Shown piece after piece: positions 50,688 through 59,514 of a DNA stretch of 64,000 bases (position 1 is the stretch's first letter; each line of letters opens with the position of its first letter). The notes under the pieces were generated by a model, which was not told the DNA's origin, did no database searches, and saw nothing but the letters and a program-made list of their open reading frames with translations. Origin of the DNA: Ornithinimicrobium sp. F0845 (GTDB lineage: Bacteria > Actinomycetota > Actinomycetes > Actinomycetales > Dermatophilaceae); NCBI RefSeq assembly GCF_023015765.1, contig NZ_JALKAL010000003.1, positions 179,334-243,333 on the forward strand. The letters run 5' to 3'. Made by a program: the position numbers and the translations under genes.

Positions 50688-52001
50688 ATGAACCACGACG
50701 ACGGCACGATGGTGCCGATCTGGACCCTGTCCACGACGGAGGGTGCTTCCGTACCCTCCTTCACCGCTGATGGCGGGCTCACACCCGAACGTGTCACCGA
50801 GCTTCGCACCGCGCTCGCCGCCTTCGCGTCCGTGCCTCTGGTGACTCTGGAGGCACACCCGCTGCCCGCGCGCCGTGAACGGTCGACCGGATTGATGCTC
50901 CACGCGACGAGTCCGCTCGCCAAGGAACTCTCCCGACTTGTGGCCGAGGACGCGCAGAAGGTTCCTGCCGTCGCCCAGGTGGCGCAGTCAGGAGAGGTGC
51001 TATACCGCATGGTCGTCCCAGCAAGGGTTGCCGCCGAGTTCGGCAAGGGGATGGTCCAACCGATGGTTTCCAAGGCGGCCGACAAGGGCCTCTACGGCGA
51101 CATCGTCGGCGACCTTGCCGGTGGTACAGCCAAGACGGTTGTCGCGAAGGCCACGTTCGTCCCGGTACAGGCCGCGTCCGCTGGCGCGGCCGGTACCGCT
51201 GTCGGCGCCGCGGCTGCAGGCACCGCGATAGCTGTGGCCGCCCCTCTCGTGCTTATGGCGGTCGCCGTCGGTGCGAGCGCGTACGCCGACCAGAGGCGTC
51301 AAAGCGCGATCGAGAACATCACCGAGCTGCTCGAGAAGCTCCAGGACGACGCCCTGGACAAGGAGCGCAGTGAGCTGGACGGCTGCCGCGATGCCATCGA
51401 GAAGGCGACGGCACTTCTGCTTGACCGCGGCCGAATCGGCGCGTCTCTCGGCCTCGACTCGGCTGTCCACGCAATCAGCACCGCGACTCGAAGTGCCGAG
51501 CGTCGCGTGCTGAAGTGGGAGTCGGCCCTCGACGCCGTTGTCGAGAACCGTGTCGAGACGTCCGAAGTGGAGAAGGCGTTCCCCGGAGTCACCGACGATG
51601 GCGGAGAGTTCCGCGCTCAACTCGAGCTTGCAGCACTCGCCCTTGCGCTCAAGCGCCGCGTCGTCGTGCTGCAAGCAGTAGAGGCCGGTCAGAGCGACGA
51701 GACAAACCCCTTCGAACATTTCGTCCAGAGCCTCAAGGATGACCAGCAGGAGATTGACGAGCTCGAGGCACGCGTCCACAGAACCCTCCTGCGGCTGTCG
51801 TCACTCCAATTGCGCTCGCCGAAGCGACTCCTTGACAAGGTCATGACTCGCAACCAGGTCGAGAACCTGCTCGACACGTCTTACCGCCTCCGTGCCCTGG
51901 CCCCTAGCTACATCGCCTCAGCCCACGGCACCGACGTGGTCATCGATATCGAAAAGCACAGCGACGGTACGCTGCTCGTATTACCCTCACGGGCTTCCTG
52001 A
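50688..52001 (+). CDS. Unknown 437-residue protein with one hydrophobic hairpin and coiled coils
   Basis: I do not recognise a family. Residues 1-150 are soluble and start with IWTLSTTEGASVPSF. Residues about 156-200 are hydrophobic and rich in alanine and glycine (FVPVQAASAGAAGTAVGAAA, then AIAVAAPLVLMAVAVGASAY), enough for two helices in a hairpin. The rest is helical and charged with coiled-coil potential (ENITELLEKLQDDALDKER, VHRTLLRLSSLQL). A hairpin between soluble helical arms is the plan of alpha-pore-forming effectors and of some membrane-remodelling proteins. GAGGAG precedes ATG 50688. It lies next to a restriction operon, so a defence role is possible but unproven. Confidence 0.55.
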   Translation: MNHDDGTMVPIWTLSTTEGASVPSFTADGGLTPERVTELRTALAAFASVPLVTLEAHPLPARRERSTGLMLHATSPLAKELSRLVAEDAQKVPAVAQVAQSGEVLYRMVVPARVAAEFGKGMVQPMVSKAADKGLYGDIVGDLAGGTAKTVVAKATFVPVQAASAGAAGTAVGAAAAGTAIAVAAPLVLMAVAVGASAYADQRRQSAIENITELLEKLQDDALDKERSELDGCRDAIEKATALLLDRGRIGASLGLDSAVHAISTATRSAERRVLKWESALDAVVENRVETSEVEKAFPGVTDDGGEFRAQLELAALALALKRRVVVLQAVEAGQSDETNPFEHFVQSLKDDQQEIDELEARVHRTLLRLSSLQLRSPKRLLDKVMTRNQVENLLDTSYRLRALAPSYIASAHGTDVVIDIEKHSDGTLLVLPSRAS

Positions 52002-52083
52002 ACCTGTCGCCAGGGTCCCTCCAAGTTCATTCGGCGACGGCATTCGCGGCGTGAAGACGCACTAGGACCGGGCGCTGGGCAAC

Positions 52084-52120
52084 CGGCCGCGCTCCTGACC
52101 AGCAATCAGAAGCGCGGCCG
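52084..52120. terminator. Strong bidirectional hairpin between convergent genes
   Basis: A perfect 10-bp stem CGGCCGCGCT/AGCGCGGCCG (52084-52093, 52111-52120) encloses a second 4-bp stem CTGA/TCAG. It lies between the convergent genes ending at 52001 and 52133. Confidence 0.75.
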
Positions 52121-52132
52121 CGAGCGGCTGAA

Positions 52133-52615
52133 CTACTGCGGGCGGCGCCGACCGTTGCGGTGAGCTTTGGGGAGCACCCATTCCCATGCCGCGGCCTCCA
52201 GTTGGTCGAGCTGGCCGTGCGAGAGGTCCGTCCAGGTCGCGCTGACGACCATGCGCCACGAGCCGGCCTTAGCCTGCTGGTCCGCGGTCGACTGGTTGCC
52301 GAAGTGCTGCTTGACACGGGCGCCCAGCGTCTGACGGGTCTGACCGACGTACACAGCGCGTTCGTCGTCGTAGGCGACGTAGACCTGGGGGACGGGCTCC
52401 CTGGGCCACAGATCCTGCTCGACAAGGAACCCGTCCCGCACCAGGTACGTCATCACCGGGTCGACGCGCGCACACGGTGCCGGGGTCCGGGAGAGGGTGA
52501 GCCAAGAGATCCAGTCGCCCAGCACCACGCTAGATTCGCCGAGGACAACCGCGTTCGCCCAGCGAGAACGGAGCCCGTTACTCGGGCCAAGGTCGGCGCG
52601 GCGGAGGGCGGTCAC
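52133..52615 (-). CDS. GIY-YIG domain protein
   Basis: 160 residues. The second half shows a GIY-YIG-type core: PQVYVAYDDERAVYVGQTRQTLGARVKQHF, with the usual V-Y-V ... V-Y-V-G-Q-T strands, an Arg and a His/Phe on the next helix; a Glu (LEAAAWEWVLPKA) may complete the site. The N-terminal 70 residues are unrecognised. GIY-YIG enzymes nick or cut DNA; here catalytic residues look partly kept, so activity is uncertain. Its start overlaps the end of the 679-residue gene (52612-52615), so both are one operon. Confidence 0.6.
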   Translation of the reverse strand: MTALRRADLGPSNGLRSRWANAVVLGESSVVLGDWISWLTLSRTPAPCARVDPVMTYLVRDGFLVEQDLWPREPVPQVYVAYDDERAVYVGQTRQTLGARVKQHFGNQSTADQQAKAGSWRMVVSATWTDLSHGQLDQLEAAAWEWVLPKAHRNGRRRPQ

Positions 52616-54651
52616 TGGAGCCCCGCGATCGTAGTCAGTGCGGGGGTGAGGTCCGCGAGCATCGCCTTCTTGTCGTCCTGCGACAGGCCCGTGCTGGCGC
52701 CGCCGGCGATGCGCTGCTGAGACTCGACCTGGTCCACGTCCTGCTTGAGGTTGTGCACCGTCAGGATGAGTTCGGCCGCGAGACGACGAAGCATCTGCTC
52801 GTCGTCCTCCTCGACCTTGGGCTTCGGGTCGTTGTCGCCGCTCTTGTCGGTCTTGCGGCTGGGGTCGCCCTGCACCGCAAGGTCGGCGATCTGACGCAGG
52901 GTCACCCGGTGGGGCTTGCCCGTCCCGTCGCGCTTGACCTTGTCTGACTTCTCGTGGTCGATCTGCGGCGGCCGGGCCTTGTCGGCCTCGACCGTCGGCG
53001 AGAAGTTGTTTGCCGCGAGGGCAAGGATGGTCAGGCCGTCCTCGGTCTTCGTGAGGGCGTCGACCGCAACGTTCACCGGGCCGCGGAAGGCAATGCTCTC
53101 CTTCGACCCGCCGGCGCCGCCGACCAGGGCAGCGCTGAGCACACCGTCAGCGAGCAGCGCGGTCCCGCCGGCGAGAGCCAGCTCGACGCGGGCGGCCTCG
53201 GCGGCGTCGGGGTCCTCCTCGTCGAGCGCGATGTCGACGAGGTCGAGGTAGTCCGCCGGGTGCTGCGGGATGAGGCTCATCGACTCCAGTGCCGGGGGCA
53301 CGGGTCCGCCGTAGGCCCAGGCCCTGGTGATCGGCTTGGCGGTGCCCCACGGCTCGCAGACCAGCGGCGCCATGTAGTTGACCGTCTTCGTCAGGTCGAG
53401 GCGACCGTGTCCACCGACCTGACGGAGGGCCCGCTTGAAGGTGGAGTACATGTCCCCGTCGAGCAGAAGGGCCAGGATAGTCACGGCGCGGCGCAGGAGC
53501 ACCTGGTCCTCTGACACCCCGTCCTCGGGCTCGAAGATCTCGTCGGACACGGTCGCCGGCGCGCGACCGGTGCAGAGGCGGTAGAAGTCCTCGCTGATCA
53601 TGTCGTTCTCGGCCATCTGCGTGAGCGCACGGATGACGGTGTGCCGGGCCTGGTCCTCCGGGGCCCAGCCGTCCACGTCGGTGTGGGTGTCGCTGACGAT
53701 GCCCTGCATCGCCGACTCCATCTCGTGCGGGTCTCCGGTCTCGCTGTCGACGGCGAGCAGGTACACGTCCGCGGGCAGGACGAGGTACTGCCGGATGCGG
53801 ACCCCGTCCTCATCGGGGCCCTCGTCGGTGACGTGGTTGAGGTACTCGTTAAGCCACTTGGTGTGGTGCTTGGCCATGTTCCGCACAAGGTCGTGGGAAC
53901 CGCTGGCCTCGTCGAGGTTGTCGGGGACCAGAGCAGTGGCAACGACCTTGGCGGCGTCTTCGGGCTTCTTGTCAATGACGCCGAGGATGCTGGCGGCGCA
54001 GACACTCAGACGGCTGATGCCGTCGCTGGCCATCGGCACCCACTGCGAGGCGGTGCCGTCCTCGAACTCGATAAGGACCATGGAGACCGAGATCGGGCGG
54101 CGGGTGCCGGTGGCGCCAATGTCGCTCTGCCGCCCTCGCTTCTTGGCGCGCTCCAGTGAGCGGGCGATGGCGTCGGCCGACCAGTCCCGAACGTGCTGGG
54201 GGTCGTTGAAGATGAGGACGCGCAGGCCGTCAAGGGCCTCCGACTCCTCGATGTTCTCGACTGGGTCGGGGACCTGCGTGGCGCGACCGCCTGTGGCAGC
54301 CCCTCGCGGCTGGTCGCCGGGGAGCACACCGAGGCACGACATGGCGGTGCGGAGCACGCTTACGTCGGCGATGTCGGTCGACAGCTTGGTGATACCGGAC
54401 TCGATCCGGCCGACGACGGCCGTGGGAGCCTCGGAGGTTGCGCGCGAGAACGCACGGATCATCTGCTCGTCGGGCACGGTCGAGAGGACGGCGTTCGCCT
54501 CGGCGCGCTCGAACGCCCTGATGAATGTCGCCTCATGGCGGGGCATCTGAAGATGCTTGGACAGCTCGGGGGCGAGGCGCTTGACCTCGACGTCTTCCCG
54601 TCCCACACGGATGGTGATGGCGCTGCTCGGCGCCTCGGTGATGTTGGCCAT
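52612..54651 (-). CDS. Unknown 679-residue protein with ParB-like segment
   Basis: No family recognised with confidence. Residues about 140-235 resemble a ParB/DGQHR-type fold: VLIFNDPQHVRDWSADAIARSLERAK, then RRPISVSMVLIEFEDG and WVPMASDGISRLSVCA, where D-G-x-x-R-L is the motif these proteins use to bind nucleotide or DNA. The remainder is mostly helical; the C-terminus is charged (KPKVEEDDEQMLRRLAAELI). ATG 54651 follows AGGAAGG. An upstream in-frame extension to 54804 contains a Cys pair (ECVDC) but no ribosome site. It is coupled to the GIY-YIG gene, suggesting a two-part DNA-handling system. Confidence 0.5.
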   Translation of the reverse strand: MANITEAPSSAITIRVGREDVEVKRLAPELSKHLQMPRHEATFIRAFERAEANAVLSTVPDEQMIRAFSRATSEAPTAVVGRIESGITKLSTDIADVSVLRTAMSCLGVLPGDQPRGAATGGRATQVPDPVENIEESEALDGLRVLIFNDPQHVRDWSADAIARSLERAKKRGRQSDIGATGTRRPISVSMVLIEFEDGTASQWVPMASDGISRLSVCAASILGVIDKKPEDAAKVVATALVPDNLDEASGSHDLVRNMAKHHTKWLNEYLNHVTDEGPDEDGVRIRQYLVLPADVYLLAVDSETGDPHEMESAMQGIVSDTHTDVDGWAPEDQARHTVIRALTQMAENDMISEDFYRLCTGRAPATVSDEIFEPEDGVSEDQVLLRRAVTILALLLDGDMYSTFKRALRQVGGHGRLDLTKTVNYMAPLVCEPWGTAKPITRAWAYGGPVPPALESMSLIPQHPADYLDLVDIALDEEDPDAAEAARVELALAGGTALLADGVLSAALVGGAGGSKESIAFRGPVNVAVDALTKTEDGLTILALAANNFSPTVEADKARPPQIDHEKSDKVKRDGTGKPHRVTLRQIADLAVQGDPSRKTDKSGDNDPKPKVEEDDEQMLRRLAAELILTVHNLKQDVDQVESQQRIAGGASTGLSQDDKKAMLADLTPALTTIAGLQ

Positions 54652-55327
54652 TGAACTTGGCCTTCCTGCTGCCGTGGTCCGCAGGAGAGGTGCGACCGGA
54701 GCCGGCACGGGTGTCTTCTGCTTCTTGCCAAGGGCGCGACGGCAGTCAACGCACTCTCGCTGCCCCGGTGGTCGTCCCCTCCTTGGCCGGGGACGTACGG
54801 TCACGTCGATCCGGACCGGCTAACCGGCCTGCATCGCCGAGTCCAGAACCGCTTCCGATTGCCGCTGACCTCATCTGGAGGTCCGCGTCCACGCACGGGA
54901 GCGAGGTGTTCACCAACCGGCACAGGCCGGTCATCTGTCGCAGTTGAGCAAGCTGAGCCTATCAGGCCTCACGGACAGTGGGAGCGGCTCGTGGGCGCAC
55001 CCGTCTTCGCCGACCTCAGATGCTCGCGGACCTCGTCATGCCCGCCCTCGCGCTCAGCGATCTGCGCCGCGGTCGCCCCCGACTTCGTCCGGCCTTTGAA
55101 CGAACACCGCGACGACACCGTACCGACCCCTGTTAGTGCGCCGATGCCGTCCAACGCAAGCCGGTGACCGGCACCAACGTCAAGGGCGCTCCCGAATCCT
55201 CGAAAAGTGGCACGAGTCAGGCCCTGCGCGCTGACGTCCACCGCTGCTCCCCGCTCATGTGGCAACACACCTTTTTCATCCTGGCCTGGTCCGTGGCCAC
55301 TCGCCGGCTGGCTTGGGCCTTGGGGGC
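54652..55327. other. 676-base region between the 679-residue gene and the relaxase
   Basis: Holds a hairpin ACCGGC/GCCGGT with a four-base loop (54916-54931), the ankyrin-like frame at 54969-55268, and the divergent starts of both neighbours. MobF relaxases usually have oriT beside them, so this is the likeliest place, but I could not identify a nic site. Confidence 0.4.
54969..55268 (-). pseudogene. Short frame with one ankyrin-like repeat, probably a remnant
   Basis: 99 codons. The end (TKSGATAAQIAEREGGHDEV, then REHL) fits one ankyrin repeat (G-A-T-x-x-x-x-A-x-x-x-G-H-x-x-V). The rest shows no repeat and no ribosome site is seen. One repeat alone cannot fold stably, so a decayed gene fragment is more likely than a working gene. 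Confidence 0.3.
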
Positions 55328-58300
55328 ATGACGATGACGCTGCACAAGCTGTCTGCGGGGTCGGGGTATGAGTACCTCACCCGGCAGGTTGCGGCGGGGG
55401 ACGACACCGAGGTCAGTCGCCGCGGGCTAGAGGACTACTACGCGGCCAAGGGTGAGTCGCCCGGTCGTTGGACGGGCTCCGGCCTGGACGGGATCGACGG
55501 GCTCCGGTCCGGTGACCGCGTTACCTCGGAGCAGATGCGCAACCTGTTCGGCGCGGGCCGTCATCCATTGACCGGGGTGGCGCTGGGTGCTGCCTACCGG
55601 GTCTACGACAGCGACGGGGTCGGAGGGTTCAACGCGGAGGTCGCCCGCCGGCTGGAGGCACGTGCTGACGGGTCGACCGAGCCCGCGAAGCAACTGGCTG
55701 AGACCGCCGCAACGCGCAGCGAGGTGGCACGGGAGTACTTCATCCGCGAGCAGAGGAGGGAGCCGCGTGATGCTCGGGAGCTGTCCTCCGCGGTGGCTCG
55801 GTACTCGCGGCCGCAGCGGACGGCAGTGGCCGGGTACGACCTGACGTTCAGCCCGGTGAAGTCGGTGTCGACACTGTGGGCCATCGCCCCGCCAGAGATC
55901 GCCCAGGGGATCGCGGAGGCGCACGACGCCGCGGTGCAGGACGCGCTGGCCTTCCTGGAGCGCCATGTGCTGTACACGCGTGAGGGCAAGAACGGGGCAC
56001 GCCAGGTCGAGACCAGGGGCCTCATCGCCGCGGCCTTCACCCACCGGGACTCTCGGGACGGCGACCCCGACCTGCACACCCATGTCGCGGTCGCCAACAA
56101 GGTGCAGACCGACGAGGGCAAGTGGCTCTCGATCTACGGACGGGTGCTGCACCAGCACGTCGTCGCCGCGTCGGAGGCCTACAACACAGCCATAGAGTCT
56201 CACCTGCGTGCCGCCCTTGCTCTCCGTTTCGTCGAGCGGCCGGGCGGGACCGGCGACAGGCGACCGGTCCGGGAGGTCGAGGGTGTCGACCGCACGCTGT
56301 GCGAGCTGTGGTCCCGGCGCCGGGGTGACATCACCGCCCGGCAAGAAGTGCTGTCCCGGGAGTTCCTGGAGGCGCACGGGCGGCCGCCGACACCGGTGGA
56401 GCAGATCGCCCTGGCCCAGCGGGCCAACCTGGAGACCCGGGCGGCCAAGCACGAACCGCGATCGCTGGCGGCCCAGCGCGACACGTGGTCGGCCGAGGCG
56501 GTCGGGGTTCTCGGCCCGGAGGGGATCCAGCAGATGGTGACGAACGTGCTGCGGCAGCCGCGGCGCCCGACGCATGAGATCTCGGAGGAGTGGATCCACA
56601 AGACGACACAGCGGGTGATCGCCGAGGTCGAGGCGCGGCGCGCCACCTGGCAGGTCTGGCACCTGCAGGCCGAGGCGCAGCGCCAGGTCCGCGGCCTGGA
56701 CCTCGACCCGCGCCAGGTCGCTGATGTCGTCGGGCGGGTTGTCGAGGCGGCGACGATCGCGCGCTCGGTCAACCTCACTCCCGACCTCGACCCCATCGCC
56801 GAGCCGGAAGCCCTGCGACGAAGCGACGGCACCAGCGTGTACCGCCATACCGGCAGCGACCACTACACCAGCCTCCGGGTCCTGGAGGCCGAGCAGCGGA
56901 TCACCGCCGCCGCCGCCCGGACCGATGGTGCTGCACTCGCCCATGAGGACGCTCAGCTCGCGGTGCTCGAGGCCTCCCTGCACGGGAGGGACCTCAACAG
57001 GGGACAGGCGGACATGGTCCTGGCGCTGGCCTGCAGCGGTCGCCGGGTCCAACTCGTCCTGGCCCCGGCAGGCTCCGGCAAGACCACAGCCGTGCGGGTC
57101 CTCGCTGACGCATGGCGCGGCCACGTCGGTCGCGTGGTCGGACTCGCGCCCTCGGCGGCGGCCGCGAGCGTCCTCGCCGAGGCGACCGGCATACCGTCCG
57201 AGACGCTGGCCAAGCTCGTCCACGACCTTGACCACGGGCGCCGGTCCTGGCTGGACGAGGCGATCGGTCCGGACACCCTCGTCGTGGTCGACGAGGCGGG
57301 TATGGCGGACACGCTCACCCTTGACCGCGTGATCACGCACGCCCTGGCCCGGGGCGCCTCGGTCCGTCTCATCGGCGACGACCAGCAGCTCGCCGCCGTC
57401 GGCGCCGGCGGAGTGCTGCGTGACATGGCCACCACCCAGGGTGCCGTGCGTCTGACTGAGGTGGTCCGGTTCTCCGACCCCGCCGAGGCTGAGGCGACGC
57501 TGGCGTTGCGGGCCGGGGACGCCTCGGCACTGGGGTTCTACCTCGACCGGGGCCGGGTGCACGTCGGGGACCTGGCCACCACCGTCGAAGCCGTCTTCAC
57601 CGCCTGGTCCCGGGACCGTGCCAGCGGTCGGGACTGCCTCATGCTCGCACCGACCCGCGAGCTCGTGGCCAGCCTCAACACCCGCGCGCGAGCGGCTCGA
57701 CTGGGAAGCAGCACCCCTGGCCGCGAGGTGACCCTTGCCGACGGCACCCACGCCTCCGCCGGAGACGTCGTCATCACCCGGCGCAACGACCGGCGGCTGG
57801 GCGTCGGCGGCACCGACTGGGTCAAGAACGGCGACCGGTGGACCGTCACCGCCGTCGAGGGCCCCACCCTGAGCGTCCGTCACGTCCACTCCGGGCTGCG
57901 GGCCAAGTTGCCGGCCGGCTACGTCGCCGAGCTCGTCGAGCTCGGGTATGCCGCGACCGTCCACGGGGCGCAGGGGCTCACCGCCGACACCATGCAGGGC
58001 ATCGTCACCGGGCAGGAGTCTCGTCAGCTGCTCTACACGATGCTCACCCGGGGGCGGCACGAGAACCACGTGTATGTCCTGTCGGCCACTGACGGAGACG
58101 GGCACACCCTGCCGCTGATCGAGACGACCAGCCCGGCCACCGCGACCGAGACCCTGCAGGGCGTGCTCGCACGTGACGGTGCGGCGGTCTCGGCGACCAC
58201 CGAGAAGGCACGAGCGGCCGACCCGGCGGCGCTGCTCCACAACGCAGCAGAGAGGTACGAGGACGGCCTCCTGGCCGGCGCCGAGAACGTCCTCGGCCCC

Positions 58301-59146
58301 GCCTGGAGCGATGACATCGAGGCTGCTGCCGAGGCCCTCGTCCCAGGCCTCACCCATGCCTCGGCCTGGCCCAGCCTGCGTGCCCACCTGACCCTCACCC
58401 AGGCCGATGGGCGCGACGCCATCGGGGCCCTCACGGTCACGACGGCCTACAGAGGGCTCGACGACGCCGACGACCCTGCCGCCGTCCTGCTCTCGCGTCT
58501 GGACCGCAGACCCGCGGGCGGTCCCCTCCCGTGGCTGCCCGCCATCCCCAAGCGGCTTGTCACCGATCCCGTCTGGGCCGGCTACCTCACCGCTCGCGAG
58601 GAACGGGTGCGAGCGCTGGCCGCCCAGGTGCGTCAGGGAGCAACCATCGAGCAGCAGTGGGCCGCCCCCCTCGCCCACCACATCGCCCCTGAGCTCCTCG
58701 CCGACCTCAGCGTGTGGCGGGCCGGTCGAGGGGTCGACCGCAGTGACCCGCGCCCGGTGGGAGCGTTGGGTGCCGGGGGAGTGGCTGGCAGGTACGCACG
58801 TGGCCTCCTCTGCCGAGTCAGTGGTCACATGCCCAACGCCGTCCGGCATTGGGAGCGTCTGATCGTCGAGCACGTCGGACACCGGGACTGGTTCACGACG
58901 CAGATGGCCGAGCGTCTCGACCGACTGCACCGTGCCGGCGTCGACGTGCCCGGCCGGCTGGAGCAGGCCGCGACCCACGGCGCGCTTCCGGACGACGAGG
59001 CGACCGCGGCACTGTGGTGGCGCGTGATCGACCCGCAGCAGCGGACTGCCTCGACCTCTCCGCCCCAGATCGAGCCGAAGCGGATGCGGCTACAGGATCG
59101 CTGCCCTGCTCCACCTGTTCTTACGCCTGAGGGCCCCAGCCGTTGA
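55328..59146 (+). CDS. MobF-family conjugative relaxase-helicase (TraA/TrwC-like)
   Basis: 1272 residues. The N-terminal relaxase has tyrosines near residues 14 and 16 (GSGYEYLTRQVA), and the HUH metal site His239, His250, His252 (FTHRDSRDGDPDLHTHVAV). The C-terminal SF1B helicase shows Walker A APAGSGKTT (about 580-588), Walker B VVVDEAGM (about 650-657) and a late ATVHGAQGLTADTM with TMLTRGRHENHVYV. Such proteins nick oriT and unwind the transferred strand. ATG 55328 opens the conserved MTxxLHKLSAG start. The end (QRTASTSPPQIEP onward) looks unlike the family and may be a truncation. No transfer-apparatus gene is in view. Confidence 0.88.
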   Translation: MTMTLHKLSAGSGYEYLTRQVAAGDDTEVSRRGLEDYYAAKGESPGRWTGSGLDGIDGLRSGDRVTSEQMRNLFGAGRHPLTGVALGAAYRVYDSDGVGGFNAEVARRLEARADGSTEPAKQLAETAATRSEVAREYFIREQRREPRDARELSSAVARYSRPQRTAVAGYDLTFSPVKSVSTLWAIAPPEIAQGIAEAHDAAVQDALAFLERHVLYTREGKNGARQVETRGLIAAAFTHRDSRDGDPDLHTHVAVANKVQTDEGKWLSIYGRVLHQHVVAASEAYNTAIESHLRAALALRFVERPGGTGDRRPVREVEGVDRTLCELWSRRRGDITARQEVLSREFLEAHGRPPTPVEQIALAQRANLETRAAKHEPRSLAAQRDTWSAEAVGVLGPEGIQQMVTNVLRQPRRPTHEISEEWIHKTTQRVIAEVEARRATWQVWHLQAEAQRQVRGLDLDPRQVADVVGRVVEAATIARSVNLTPDLDPIAEPEALRRSDGTSVYRHTGSDHYTSLRVLEAEQRITAAAARTDGAALAHEDAQLAVLEASLHGRDLNRGQADMVLALACSGRRVQLVLAPAGSGKTTAVRVLADAWRGHVGRVVGLAPSAAAASVLAEATGIPSETLAKLVHDLDHGRRSWLDEAIGPDTLVVVDEAGMADTLTLDRVITHALARGASVRLIGDDQQLAAVGAGGVLRDMATTQGAVRLTEVVRFSDPAEAEATLALRAGDASALGFYLDRGRVHVGDLATTVEAVFTAWSRDRASGRDCLMLAPTRELVASLNTRARAARLGSSTPGREVTLADGTHASAGDVVITRRNDRRLGVGGTDWVKNGDRWTVTAVEGPTLSVRHVHSGLRAKLPAGYVAELVELGYAATVHGAQGLTADTMQGIVTGQESRQLLYTMLTRGRHENHVYVLSATDGDGHTLPLIETTSPATATETLQGVLARDGAAVSATTEKARAADPAALLHNAAERYEDGLLAGAENVLGPAWSDDIEAAAEALVPGLTHASAWPSLRAHLTLTQADGRDAIGALTVTTAYRGLDDADDPAAVLLSRLDRRPAGGPLPWLPAIPKRLVTDPVWAGYLTAREERVRALAAQVRQGATIEQQWAAPLAHHIAPELLADLSVWRAGRGVDRSDPRPVGALGAGGVAGRYARGLLCRVSGHMPNAVRHWERLIVEHVGHRDWFTTQMAERLDRLHRAGVDVPGRLEQAATHGALPDDEATAALWWRVIDPQQRTASTSPPQIEPKRMRLQDRCPAPPVLTPEGPSR

Positions 59147-59514
59147 GACGCCGGGTGCCAGTGGGGAACGACATTTAGACGGTGCGCCGCGCGATACCGC
59201 GCCCGGCCCTCGGTACGGACGTGCTCCGGCACGCAAGCCTCGCGGCACGACAGGATGCTTCTTGCGGGGCTACTCGCCGGTGATTTCGACGTATGCGTTC
59301 GTTGTGGGTCTGTCGACCAAGTCCTTGTCATAGTCGCAGCGACGGGGGTCAGGGTCCCCCGCTTCGGGATACTGGGGGGGCTTGAACCATCTGGCCTCGT
59401 TTCAGGCGGCGCGCGACACGGACAGGCCGTTGGGCCGCGTGCGCGAAACGTGACCTGGTCGTGACCCACGGGGTGGCTCCGCCCAGCACACTGGACTCCA
59501 CAGGGAGGTGCCGG
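59147..59514. other. 368-base gap after the relaxase gene
   Basis: Contains the short minus-strand remnant described next, a run of seven G at about 59364-59370, and GGGAGG before the lipoprotein start. Nothing else is recognised. Confidence 0.4.
59270..59401 (-). pseudogene. 43-codon open fragment, possible gene tail
   Basis: A frame that opens after a stop near 59402 and ends at TAG 59270-59272 reads RWFKPPQYPEAGDPDPRRC and DYDKDLVDRPTTNAYVEITGE, with composition like a real protein end. No start or ribosome site is seen, and a run of seven G lies within it, so it is probably a leftover of a deleted gene. Confidence 0.25.

Noticed and set aside
55427..58978. Very long minus-strand open frame (1183 codons) opposite the relaxase
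   Set aside because: High-GC coding on one strand leaves open frames on the other. The translation is proline/arginine/glycine-rich with no motif, and the plus strand encodes a full relaxase.
59341..59400. GGGCTTGAACC resembling a tRNA 3' fragment
   Set aside because: No acceptor stem partner or T-loop structure is present around it.
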